The position numbers were made by a program, and so were the translations under genes. The notes under the pieces were generated by a model. It saw nothing but the letters and a program-made list of their open reading frames with translations, had not been told where the DNA came from and made no database searches. Positions 1 through 11,771 of a stretch of DNA of 64,000 nucleotides are shown in pieces. The stretch's first letter is position 1; each line of letters opens with the position of its first letter. Source of the stretch: Lumnitzera littorea (lineage: Eukaryota; Streptophyta; Magnoliopsida; Myrtales; Combretaceae); the NCBI GenBank assembly GCA_024138015.1, contig JAMXBB010000010.1:52814342-52878341 (forward strand). The letters run 5' to 3'.

Positions 1-263
1 AGGTATATGTTTTGCAAGGAAGTAGAAGAAGAAGGCAAGAGAGAATTGCCAATGTGTTAAATGCAGCAAGAAAGAATTGCCATTGTGTTTAATGCAGCAT
101 GAGCAATAAATAAAAACAATGCTGCCTCAACCATAAGAAAGTTTTAACGTCTTTCACTAGTTGAAAAGAAACACAAGCAGAGAACCTACCAACCTAATCC
201 TTTCAAATAAGTGCAATGATGTTGTCATGAAACATTACACTAGAAATCAGATATCTTCATTAC

Positions 264-3200
264 CTTTTTCCCATCCAACATAATGGGGCTCTCAGGTTCT
301 GCTGCCGCAGATAGATGCATTCCCCGTAGTCTCTGTTTTACTCCATCATATGTGATCAATCTAGATATAGTCTCTTGCCCCTTGTAGCACCCTTAAGAAT
401 GAGAGCAGTGTCAATCACCACAGATAGTTAACAACAGCAGAAAAGAGCTTTTCAGGAGCTCACCTAGTAGGCAACATGAGGGAGAAGTGTAAAGACTAGC
501 AGTACAATGTAAAGAATTATTTAAAAGCCATAGCTTTGGAGTAACTATTAATGCAGAAATGTGTCTTCAGTCAGAGACAGGCGGGTGGGTACATCAGAAA
601 GGAAGCATGTGATAACATGCTTTCATTGAAAAATGTGCTTTGCCAAGCTGTTTGTCCTCTTATATCCCACTATGAGTTTATTTTCATTCTTTTCCATCAG
701 AAGATCTCTGACCATTTCCCAGGTTGAGGTTTATAAAGGGAATCATGCAATCAAGAACCCACTCCCTCCCATTGGTGGGCTGCTGTCCCTGCATGGTATA
801 TCTGGCATATGTTCACAGTTTTTGGACTCTTGGGATTCTTCCACAAGGAGGCACCCTCAAGAATGAGATCTGTTTTCCTTTACACGGTTGACATTGTCAA
901 TGGGACATCCACTAAGTACATCTTTGTTGATCAAGTAAAAATGTGTTTAAAATACATGCTACACTAGAAAACGTATCATCCAAACATGTTTCATTTACAA
1001 ATTTGGTTAACAGGACCAATTGTAAGAATTTGACAGGAAAAAAGAAAATCCAAAGAAAAGGGATTCCAGCTCTATGAAGCATACAACATAAAATCCAAAA
1101 GTAAACTAGATGAAAATTATTCTTCTGTCATTTAATATCTTTGGTCTCTAATCTCACCATGTGATCCCTCTCCCTGTCTCTCTAAATTCATTAACCACTC
1201 TTGATCTAGTAGATAGCTTATCGAAGTTAGGAGGATCTCAAAGGAGAAAGATAGGCATTTCTCTCTCTTTTTCACCTCACAACCCCACCCCCTACTCCAC
1301 TCCCCCAACAATATCTTAATAGGAGATATGGTGCCCGGNNNNNNNNNNNNNNNNNNNNNNNNNNNNNNNNNNNNNNNNNNNNNNNNNNNNNNNNNNNNNN
1401 NNNNNNNNNNNNNNNNNNNNNNNNNNNNNNNNNNNNNNNNNNNNNNNNNNNNNNNNNNNNNNNNNNNNNNNNNNNNNNNNNNNNNNNNNNNNNNNNNNNN
1501 NNNNNNNNNNNNNNNNNNNNNNNNNNNNNNNNNNNNNNNNNNNNNNNNNNNNNNNNNNNNNNNNNNNNNNNNNNNNNNNNNNNNNNNNNNNNNNNNNNNN
1601 NNNNNNNNNNNNNNNNNNNNNNNNNNNNNNNNNNNNNNNNNNNNNNNNNNNNNNNNNNNNNNNNNNNNNNNNNNNNNNNNNNNNNNNNNNNNGCCCCCAA
1701 CACCAAAAGAAACAACCCCCTCTTTCTCTCGGTCCCTCGCAAACAAACATCAGCAGCTTATGTTTCCACATCATAAATCTCTACAGTCCTCGGTACTTGC
1801 TTCAACTGTCAAGCATAAAAACATCTTTTTCTTTATTATGACAATAAGAAACACTTCCTAGAAGGGACAGAGAGGGATGCTTGACTTCTGGAGAGGCAGT
1901 TTAAACAGGAACAACATGCACAACCACCCCTATGTGCCTAAGTGAGCACCTAAAGAGTTTTTGGTAATAATGGTGCATTCCAAGTTTTCAAGTATGTACC
2001 TTTCTCCTGTGATATGGAGTTCCACAAACCAGCTTCCAAAACATTATACTCTTTTGTCAGCTCCTTTCCAGGTGCTGGTCTTCCTGCAGGACAGAAACTT
2101 GCAAATTGATCCAAAATAATAGCAACAAGTAATTCCTATCTATATTTTAGAATCTGTCAGACATTACAAATATTAAATAAAATTAACTTAATAAAATGTT
2201 CTCAAAGATGCTTTCCCCATTGCCATTGCTGAAGAATATACTCAACATAAAAGCTTTAAATTTTGAAGCAGCCAACAAGCTTTCTCATCATGGAACTTGC
2301 AAAATAAGGACTAGAAATGTGCAATAACACTGACTAGTAATAGATGAAAGTGAAAAGATACCTCATCCCATGAATGCTCTACAGCAACAACCCCCAAACA
2401 TCAAGCTCACTATAACTTCATACTTGATCGCATAGTGGCACGTAAAGGGTACCAATATTCAAGAAATTCAAATCACTATGGCCCAAAAAATCAACTGGGG
2501 GTGCCTCAACTACCCTAACCAGGCTTCAAGTACAAATCTCAATAGTCGAAAACAAACTTTTTATTTAAATAAATAAGAAACAGTTTTGCGCATCTTGTGA
2601 TGTTATAGAAAAGCAGCTAAAAGCAACAGCCCTAGATGCCGGATTCCATAAGTCAAGAAATCAGCGTACCCAACAAATTTATGTACACCAGATAAAAAAG
2701 AATGTGTTGTCTGTGCATGATATAGAGAAAAATTTATGTAAAAATATGCAGCTCCTGCAGCAGACTTCTAACCTTGCAGGATCCTCAGCCTTTCCCATGC
2801 GTTAGAGCCCAAAGGAACTGCACCATGGGACAAAAGAATGTTCCACACTGATGCAGCAGCAGCAGGTGACGTTAAAATTGAAAATCCTTCTTCTGATAAA
2901 AGATTACCTACCCCGACAGTTACAGGCAATCCGCTCACCTGCCATGAGACAAGAATTCAACCATTAATGCACCAATAAGCGAAGTAATTAAACATGTAAA
3001 AGAAATCCTCATCCAAAAATTTTTCCCCATTCAACATTACCACAAAAGAAACATTAAGTTATAGAATATCTTCAGCTTCATTTCCAACGTTTCAACTCTG
3101 CACCTATGTTAAGATCAAGAATATATGACCTAAAATTCCAACATAATATGCTGACAGAAAAGCTGCTTTCAACCAAACAAGTAAATCCACATAGACAAAA

Positions 3201-6200
3201 AAACCCTAATGGGGTGTTCAAGAAGGCATGTTTGCAGCACTAGAATATGTGGTATCAGACAAAATGGAAAAAAGTATTGGATATCATATTTGGAAGTTAC
3301 AGACACCCGCTCATATGTCTGGGCCACACAGCTATAAAAGGTCCTCTGAACTCGTTCTTAAAAATTTCAGACAAATAATGGCACTGTTAGATAATACTAG
3401 AGTAATTTCCATGCTTACACTGTAATGTTTATGAGAACCATACGGCTGCCCAGTAAGATCACCCAGATTCAAATCCTTCATAACCTATTGAAGTTTCAAA
3501 TCACAGCCAAAAATCATCTATCTGGCTTTGAAAAGTGAGATGCCGCAAAAATGGACTTTCAATTGTTTTTTTTAGTCAAAAGAAAACAAACAGTAGCTAA
3601 CAAGAAGTTCCTATCATACTTCACTGCTCTTAGGTCCCAAAAGGACAAAGAAGCATGTCTGCTTGGTAATGTCTTGGATCTCCACCTTGTCAGCAAAAAA
3701 TACATACCTGTGAAGTGTAAACAGTTAAGAGCCTCCATAAAGCAGGCAGAGATAACAGGAAATAAATGGATCTTTGTAGTTTCTGGGTTTTTTTAAAGGC
3801 TTCATAAATATGTACCATGAACTATCGGCTGAAAAAAAAAAGAAGAAGAAGAAACAAATGTAAGCTTCTATTAGAGATTTAAATGAAAAATGGCATAGCC
3901 CATTATGCGAAGCACTTTCTCAGTCAGGCAGGGACATGTTGGAGGGAGGGTATATAGCCTTACTCACATTTCTGTGCACAGTTTGTTTCCACAAGTTTAA
4001 CTGATGACCTTTCAGCCACCAACAGAGCAACTCTACCAGCCCTGCCTAGTCTCTCCCTCAAAGGGATTGTGTTAAAAAGGGAAAAGAAGAGCTTTTCAAA
4101 TTGACTAACCACCCAATACAAAGAGAAGAATGCAGGTTAGATCAGATAATGGAGATCTGGCATCTCGGCTAGCTTCCTTCCATTATAATTTGCATTAGTA
4201 ACAGATTGGGAAGAAAGGATGGTCAATAGAGTGATCAGGGTACAGAACATTTATAGTTGGAATTAAAATTAACCTACTTTAGGCTATCAAACAAGTTGAT
4301 CTGAATCCCGTCTATGATAAAAATTCAACCACAATAACTCTTTTTCCCTTTCTTCTGCCTCCCATGGCCACTAGAAATCATACCTTTACTTCGTCATATA
4401 GATATCTCTTTTGTCACAGGAGTTACAACTCATATTGGTGGATCCTATTCATGTCTCATTATGTGACATGTGTCCATATAAGAAATATATCTCAAAATCA
4501 TGTTAATTAGTATTGATTTATCTTAAAATCATCTTAATTAGCTCACAGAATGGATAACTTTATCTTAAAATCATGTTAATTAGTATCAGATTTACTTATA
4601 AAAAAAAAAATGCACCAAACTCGAGTCACTTCTACATTACATAAGTCATCATGCTGTCCTAACCGTTAACTTCTGGTTTATATTTAGGTTGTATTTTAAA
4701 CTGGATCAGTTTCCAGCTGTGTTGGGCCAAACAAGCCAGGCCAGGGCAGGAGGCCTACAGAACTTTAAGATGGGAGAGCATTGTAGGTGCAACATTCTGG
4801 CACAGAATTTCAAACCACATTTTTGGCTTTCAAAGCATGCCAGGGCTCTGGTATCTTCATCCAGATCAAAGTCTAGTCAATCTCCTAAACTGATGCACAT
4901 AAATAAAACTCAGATTCAAAACACGAGATCTTTGAGAAATTAATCAACACAAATCCTAATGGGCACCTTCATGGAATATATTGAAAATGGAATCCAACTC
5001 GTTATCTTAACTCAAAATATCAGCGCAATTCCATTAGTTAAAGATGGAGTTTTCTGAAAAAACTAGTGAATAACTCAAGACATGAGTTCTACCTGATTCA
5101 AAAGACACAAGATGAAAATTACAGAGATTCAATGTAAAATTTCTTCATGCCTTTTTCTCCTCTAAAATCATAAAATTTTACAGAAAGATGCAAACAAGCT
5201 AATTGACAGAATAAGAAATGTCACAAGAAGCATGAAATGGAATAACGACATACTTCTCAAGCATTTCTGCTATGCTTTTACATGTGGCTGGAGAGACCAC
5301 CAAAGTAACTGCATTTTTCTGTGATATTCAAGATGCATGTTATGGGATCTACTGGAAGAGAAGAACTGAAAATACTATGTGTGTATCTATAGGAGAACAT
5401 GCAAAAAGCCTTATCTGAATTTACCATGATCCATGCATGAGCAATGTCGATAGTACGAGCCGTTGGTGTCACAAAAACAGTGTCGCATCCCTATGCAACA
5501 TACAAACAGATCTTTCAGGTGATCAGAGTGCTCAAGCAAGGGAATCACATGCTTCTTAATAACCATCCAATTTACCTCTCCTTCATGAAGACACTCAAAA
5601 TCTGCAGTACTCTGGTTATGAAGAAATGAAATCTGGTCTTCTCCACTGACTTCAAGTGAAAAGCGTCAATAATCATAAGGAATATGGTGATAAATAGACA
5701 ATGAAGACAGCTTAGAAATAGAAAATCAGCAACTGTGGGCTATTGATCATTCAAAAACCAATAAACGTAATCCTAGGACTTGGCGGAGTCAGCAACTCCT
5801 TTTACCATCTAAATGGTAGCCCTGACACTGAGCAGATGTAGCAATTCAACTGGCTGAGGTTGTTCGATGATTAAATGATTACTGAGAAAAGACTGTCGAA
5901 ATCCTCCTCGTGGCATAAGGGTTTAGCTTAAAGTCAATACAAGAGCATGTAGCGGATTGCGAATGGAAGATTTGGGAATACCTCTTATTCGTCCAAAATG
6001 TGATAAATCTGCAACCTACAGCATCACAAAACACTTGACAATAAATAGAAGACGGCACTCAGCAAACAGATTATGTTCCGTATTCATCTAGTACATGTTG
6101 AGCATTTTTTTTTTTTTTTTCTTTTTTGGCCAAAGAAAAGTCGAGCAGTTTAAGTAACAAATGTATCGAGCTAGAAAGAATAAACTACAAGACAATAGAA

Positions 6201-6595
6201 TACCGCGAGTCCATTATAAAAAGCATCTAATGCTTGTTCATCGTTGTTGTAAGTTTCAATAACTCCATCTTCCGAAACCTTTGCACCTTCAATCATCATC
6301 ATATTATTGTCCTGCCATTTGCCAGCTATTCAGACACACACACAGAGTGGAAGTTAATAATAATTCTACTAGTGCAGTAGCAATAGTTACTTACGACGAG
6401 GTCGTGATCGATAGGAGGAGGAGTGAAATCGAAAGAGGAAACGCAGCAAACTGATAGCAGTTGGAGATGGCGCTGGTTTCGGGAGAAGACGAAGTCTGAA
6501 TAAATTGAATTGGAACCGCAGGACGGAACTCTGCCTCCGTGTCTGGCCCTACTCACACCGATTAACCAGCATGGACCCACCGGAATCGCCGCCAT
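264..6595 (-). CDS. Plastid COG0354/IBA57-type folate-binding protein (At1g60990-like), 5' eleven exons, partial
   Basis: Eleven exons can be joined on the minus strand with GT-AG introns and no frame break: 6595-6395, 6311-6204, 6015-5982, 5649-5576, 5490-5425, 5318-5254, 3707-3620, 3484-3419, 2938-2773, 2083-2000, 391-264, giving 360 codons. The rest of the C-terminus lies beyond base 1. The protein resembles Arabidopsis At1g60990, a GcvT-fold, folate-dependent COG0354 protein of the plastid linked to Fe-S enzyme maturation; the role is inferred from the family. Visible landmarks are DLSHFGRIR, FLHNQSTADFECL, a TPTARTIDIAHAWIM stretch in exon 5, GPKSSEVMKDLNLGDL, and the family signature KGCYKGQE at about residues 317-324, split over exons 10 and 11. 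The first ~65 residues are rich in Ser, Arg and Val with few acids, as in a transit peptide. The start ATG (6595-6593) sits in ATAATGGCG and is the first codon of exon 1. All family residues I checked are intact, so the gene looks functional. Confidence 0.93.
1339..1692. other. Assembly gap (354 N) inside intron 10
   Basis: A run of 354 undetermined bases lies wholly within the intron between the exons at 2083-2000 and 391-264, so no coding sequence of the gene is missing because of it. Apparent reading frames across the gap are artefacts. Confidence 0.99.
3890..4065 (-). mobile_element. Au-type tRNA-derived SINE in intron 6
   Basis: Read on the minus strand the segment begins with a tRNA-like head: GGTAGAGTTG as the A-box region, then GAAAGGTCATC and a decayed B box. 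Next come GTGGAAACAA, AGTAAGGCTATATACCC and a tail resembling the Au consensus (TCCC..., GTGCTTCGCATAATGGGC). A T/C-rich tail continues to about 3835 on the minus strand. The order and spacing match the angiosperm Au SINE family as I know it. It lies in the same orientation as the host gene, 180 bp from the acceptor of exon 7. No clear target-site duplication was found. Confidence 0.78.
4486..4596. repeat. Three degenerate copies of an AT-rich ~24-bp unit
   Basis: A unit close to TCTTAAAATCATGTTAATTA recurs three times, at about 4491, 4519 and 4562, with irregular spacers, inside intron 6. It looks like local slippage or duplication with no coding role. Confidence 0.6.
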
Positions 6596-6849
6596 TATCT
6601 CGATTGAAGGTGGAAGTACGATTTTCTTTTTCTTTTTAATTTATTTATCTCAATCTTTGATAAAAGAGCATGACAGACCTCCCAGTTAGCAGGAACAAGA
6701 GCAAGGATTATGGATAAACACTAGCCATGGAAAATTACTGGGACCAAGTAAGGCCAGCAATATACGCGCTGCCACTACGGGCAATAGAATAAAAATTTAA
6801 AAGATTGTTACGATGAACCCCGAACAACATATTTTATTATACGAAATTG
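6596..6849. other. Short intergenic spacer and probable promoter/5' UTR of the IBA57-like gene
   Basis: This spacer separates the start codon at 6595 from the inner MULE end near 6850. It includes an AT-rich stretch (6621-6660) just upstream of the minus-strand gene. I see no clear TATA box at a convincing distance and no other gene. The transposon therefore sits within about 250 bp of the gene's start codon. Confidence 0.5.
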
Positions 6850-6926
6850 GGGAAATTGCAAATAATTAATTTGCAAGTTTTATATGAATATGAGATTTTT
6901 TTTAAAAGAAATATTACCAAAAAGAG
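6850..6926 (+). repeat. Left terminal inverted repeat of the MULE
   Basis: Starts near GGGGAAATTGCAAATAATTA and contains the 18-base core at 6875-6892 followed by a T-rich and then A-rich stretch. The reverse complement of the core and a similar T-rich/A-rich continuation occur at 16172-16119. The distance of more than 9 kb and the flanked transposase support a TIR. Confidence 0.65.
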
Positions 6927-7979
6927 TCGTGATTTCTATAGATACCAACACAAATCGACAGGCAAGCTCTCCTTTCAAAAAACCAACTCCATTTGCTAAA
7001 AGGTACAAGATTCAGATTCAACATATATGATAATACTTAAAAGATTAAAATAGTCAAGAATTCTGCAATACATTATAAGATCAAAAGTTTACAACACATT
7101 AACATTAAGCATATGTTCTTTCAAAAGTATATGTACACAATAATTTTTTATTTCTATAGATACAAACTTTTACAAGAATTTACATGTTTAACCTTTCCTA
7201 TAACATTGGAAGACTTTAGCTACCTAAGATAGTATGAAATGCCTCTAGCACACTAGACTCTGAAGACACTACCACTATATCATTTAAATTATGGGGAGAC
7301 ACTGGATTGGTATGAGGAGCCAGTTCACCTATCAAAGAATATGAGTAATCCAAGCATCACTTCTAAGGAAACGGTGGAGTGAGGAGTTTATTTGATGATG
7401 GAATTTAGGAGTCATATAAGAACTAGATCTGTCCCCTTGAGCTAGAACAAACTTCAGAACTAAGACCAATACCATACATAGAACTATTATGTTTTAAGGC
7501 TCTTTCCTTTCAAGGCAGATTCGAATCTTCCGAGAAAGCACAACTTTCTTTCCATGTAGCCCCTATCCTCACATAGGTCCATAAAATGCTGGCCCTATGA
7601 CAACACATTCTAGTGGTGGCCACCACGACTATGCCTTAGCTGAGCGGAGCCATCCCTAAACTTTGGCTCTACTTCTACATGGTAGGTGAAAGGATAGAAT
7701 AGCTTTAAGTACAGGTGCTCCTTAATCCCTATCATGTACTCCCTGGTGATGCTACTGCTCATCTTCATGTTGTAGATAGAGTATGAGGTCACTATACTCC
7801 TCTACAAACTGCAACACTCTATCTACTACGATAAGTACGAATGGATAGTCACCTGCCAACTACACATCAAGAAACGAGTCAACCTAAAATGAACAGACAC
7901 GATGTGGTTAATAAATATAACATATGATATGTATACACATAAAATGCAATTCATAAGTGGTAGGCACTTACCAATTAGT

Positions 7980-9240
7980 CTATGACAGCTCCTTGATATG
8001 TGATGTAACAATGGGTGATCTACCTATACCAAGGCTAGTAACCAGGGTTGAATGTACTGGAACTATGGACATGGACTACGTATAGGTGGCAGTCAGCTCA
8101 TAATCGAATGTAATGATCATGGATGTGGATCGAATCCACATCGATCTTACTACTAAGGTCAATCTAGTAGAGGCAATCACTGGTGTCTATGTCTTACAGG
8201 GTTAACTACTACCAACTGAACTAACGAACCACTCAGTTTGATAAACACCACTTCTTTATATGGAAGCAAATGAGTAAGACTCAGATAATCCAAATGTACT
8301 ACCGAACACTACAGAAATAGGGTAATAGTTACAGTAACTCTTCTGCGTACTACTCCCAAACCACCTAACAACAACAATGAATATGGGAAATGAGTGTGAG
8401 GTATAAGAACATAAGTACATATAAGAGGAGGTAGTATGCCATACTTGGCATGCCATTTTTAAGTTGAACGCAGTGAGGTAAGCATCCACAATGTAGCTAG
8501 GATACTGGGTTGTATCCCGCACGACCCTCTATAAGGCCACTAATGGCCTGCCTTCAACAATCGTGAAACCATAATGACTCAGTACGGCAATGTAAGGAAA
8601 TCTATCCCATACCCACACTTGGAGAAGGATGGCGGCCCTTCCAATGTCATGCCCATCCAACTAAGCAGCCGAGCTTAGTTGTCTATACAAATACGTTAAG
8701 TATGCAGAGCCTTAACTGTACTACCCTATAATTGCAAAGCCCTCCATCAATAGTAGAAACATTAGGTAAATGAGGCTGGAGGATTTATTCGTGAAGATAA
8801 ACTCTCCCATTAAGCTAAAGATGTATGTACATAGGTATCGTCTGACCGTCTCTTCATCTGTACCACAAGGAAATATCCTGAAGTACTCTTGTAGCCATGT
8901 AAGGGACATACAGCCCCCTCTGATCCTAGTAAGCCTCAATCCCAACAATCTCTCTCCCTTATCAACCTAAGTGTGATCCCCATCTACCTTCATCCTCCTA
9001 TCTACCTTCGTCCTCCTACCCACTGCAATCCCCTCAATCAAAAGTCCAAACTACACCTCTACGTCCTATAATGTGATCGTAGCCTCTTCAGTAGGTAAGT
9101 TGAAGGTGTATGTCTCTAACCTCTATCTCTCAACCAAGGTTGTAATCAAGTATCAATTTAGCATGATGAAGGGAGGCTAAGAGATATCCCAAAATCCAGC
9201 CTCCCATACATGAGACTCAACCTAACAATGTATCAAGGTA
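7980..9240 (-). pseudogene. Decayed plant mobile domain (PMD, aminotransferase-like) reading frame in the MULE
   Basis: Several fragments in shifting minus-strand frames match the PMD found in MAIN/MAIL-type proteins and in plant transposons. Near 9165-9050 a segment reads like LVER.RLETYTFNLP, then EATITL.DVEV.FGLLIEG. At 8900-8730 comes TWLQEYFRIFPCGTDEE, followed by VRRYLCTYIFSLMGEF and YLMFLLL. At 8690-8450 there is YLYRQLSSAA, GRAAILLQVWVWDRFPYI and a Tyr-Pro-x-Tyr segment; near 8040 there is WYRxITHCYIT. In-frame stops occupy positions that are usually Trp, Gln or Arg. The frame follows the transposase on the same strand about 330 bp downstream, as expected for transposon cargo. PMD function in transposons is not settled, and this copy cannot encode an intact protein. 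Confidence 0.75.
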
Positions 9241-9569
9241 TCGTCCTCATTCCAATGAAAAGACAACTTGCTACATTATACACAAGGTGCAGAGGCAACC
9301 TCTTATGAACATGAATGCATAAGTAGGTAAGTAAAACCATTTGTATGCAATAGTGTCAAGCTATAAGAATGTGATTACTCACTCAACCCTCCCAAATGAC
9401 CCATGAACGACGGTCAACCTATCCTTTGGGAACATGTAGATTAATGGGGCCAAGCTCCAACTAACCTGCAAAAGTATACGAATATGGTTAGCAATGGGAA
9501 TAATGTACAATTGTCAAAACAAATGCATGCAACAAAAAAATGTGTCTATATGTATAGGATTTCCTCTAT

Positions 9570-11770
9570 CAATCTCTAGACACCTTCTCTCATTATGTCC
9601 TTATCTTCCACAAATGCTACACTTGGTCCTATCAGCCCATTCCTTAACATCCATTTCGATGTGATATCTCTTCTATCTAAGCTTTCCCTTTTTACGTAAT
9701 AGGTGTGTATTCGGATGGAGGTATGGAAAGCTCACTTGTGGCCAGTTTAACCCATCACCGATCAAATAGAAATGAGCATAATAGCACTCTATTTGATTCA
9801 TCTACTTATACCATAGACTTATCATTGTTTGGCTTTCAACCCTCATCTTGGTGACTACTGTACAAGCGTAGTAGTAAGGGATCTTATATATTTCTCCTTT
9901 ATAGCACGTATATGTGCAATTTCTAAAATCAACCATATGCACCCTCCCCCATCCCTTAAGGTCGATCTTTCTCATGCAGCTTCCAATCAATACCTCAAAA
10001 AACCCACTTTAGCGATTGAATTCTACCACCTTATGTGCACTGGCTCATCTCCTCCAAGTCTCATACATCTCCATGGCATAATCAGTAAAGACTTTAATAC
10101 CTAATATTACCTCATATGCTTCCTAATGTCTTCTCTCCCAATACGCCACACAGTTGTAAAAGATCTTTTTAACCTATGCCATCATTAGTAAACCCCACGC
10201 CTCTTTCAACACCGAATTGTAACTCTTAACAATATTTGATGTCAAGTGCCCAAATCAGTAATACCATCATATGCCAAAGTCTACCTATCCAATTTAACAC
10301 CGTCAAACCATTCTGAAGCGTCCTCCTTAACTCATCTCTATTGATCCATGAAGCCTTTAAATTTGCACTCTTGGGCTTAAACCCCTGCAAACTACACAAG
10401 TTTCTTACCCAACTAGTTTTTGTAAGCCATGTTGAAATTGTTTATAACATGCCATAGATAGTATCTCTATACCATAAGCGAAGGTAGCTACCCAACTGTA
10501 GATTCTTTATATGAAAAATTAATCTCAAACTATCTATCAGAAATAAGACAAAGCGTTTCCTTTTTTGGCCAACCACATACCAATTAAGCTTTCGAAGGAA
10601 CCATCTCCATGTTTTCACCGATTCCGTATTCACAAGTGCAAAGGCCAACAGAATTGTGCAATTGTTTCCATCCATACTACATACAACCAACAACTTATGA
10701 CCATACTTACCATATAAAAAAGTACCATTGACACATATTAGAGGTCGACGGTATTTGAATGCCTACATGCAAGCTCGAAGGTCCAGAAAACCCACTTAAA
10801 CTAGGATTCCCCTGGTTTTATCAAGATGCACCACTCCTACTTGACTTGTGTATCAAGGTTACTTATCTTAATTACATTTAGTAACTTTGGAAACTTGTTA
10901 TATGACTTCTCCCAATTGCCATAAACTATCTCAATACCTTTCTCTTACCTTCAAAAACCTTCTTCTTATTTGCAGTATATCCATATAAGTTTGGTATATT
11001 TGCTTGAAGATCGACAACCTTCACATCCAGATTATTTCATACGTTATTGATAAGGCTTCTAGCCATTATGTTGATATCGATCTAAGGTTGATCCTAGTTC
11101 ATCATCAGATTCACACAAATGTGCAGTCCTTCTAGAATGCCTGTAACCTCCACTTATAACCATTTTTCCTCTCTATGCAATATATTGTATATGCCATATT
11201 TTTCGATATTTTGACATGAGAATTGTAGTGGTTCTTAATATGGAACAACTTCACCACATCTATAAAGATCTTTTTTGTTGTTGAACTACATACATGTACT
11301 CAAGTCATCACTTTTGCTGATGTTGCTACACATTTCATTCACATCTCGCTCAAATGTAGTATATCTACTGCCGTTACAACTGATGTTGAAGAAAGGGATA
11401 GGATCCCTAACAACCCTATCACTATCCCTTTTTGTTGTGGAAGTTCTAGAGCTTAGGTGATGCAAATTGACACTTGAGGAGGGTGGGAAGGCCTACTAAG
11501 CATAGCCTCACAATTACACCTAATTGCCACTTTACTAGTGACAAACTCCTAATTTACCTTAAGATCTCCTACATCTTCTCCATCATTAAGTCTAACATCT
11601 CCTCCTTCCAACTCCTCATCTCCCTCTTCGTTGCCATTTATGTCTGTAGTCATTCACTCCACATATGGATCATATGACTCTTTATGTTTGATAATCAACC
11701 TGAGTGCTTCATTAATCAACCTGGATCATATCAACATGCTTGGGCTCAATTAAATCCATTTAAGGGTCAT
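9570..11770 (-). pseudogene. MuDR-type MULE transposase, main part (core, SWIM and zinc knuckle)
   Basis: Read on the minus strand: a region around 10960-10900 matches the stretch before the DDE core (NWEKSYNKFPKLLNVIK). Then comes FKYRRPLICVNGTFLYGKYG near 10750, directly followed by LLVVCSMDGNNCTILLAFAL and WRWFLRKLNWYVVG (10693-10560), the typical MULE pfam10551 core. At about 9930-9840 a SWIM-like segment, VDFRNCTYTCYKGEIYKIPY, has lost later metal ligands (Tyr where Cys or His is expected). Near 9640-9590 a CCHC knuckle reads CSICGR, stop, GHNERRC. Stops and shifts are frequent, so the gene is dead. Its N-terminal part lies beyond the LTR insertion at 11772-15175. Confidence 0.82.
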
Positions 11771-11771
11771 G

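Noticed and set aside
1132..1861. Reading frames across the undetermined bases
   Set aside because: They are open only because the gap is translated as X; the region is intron 10 of the COG0354-type gene.
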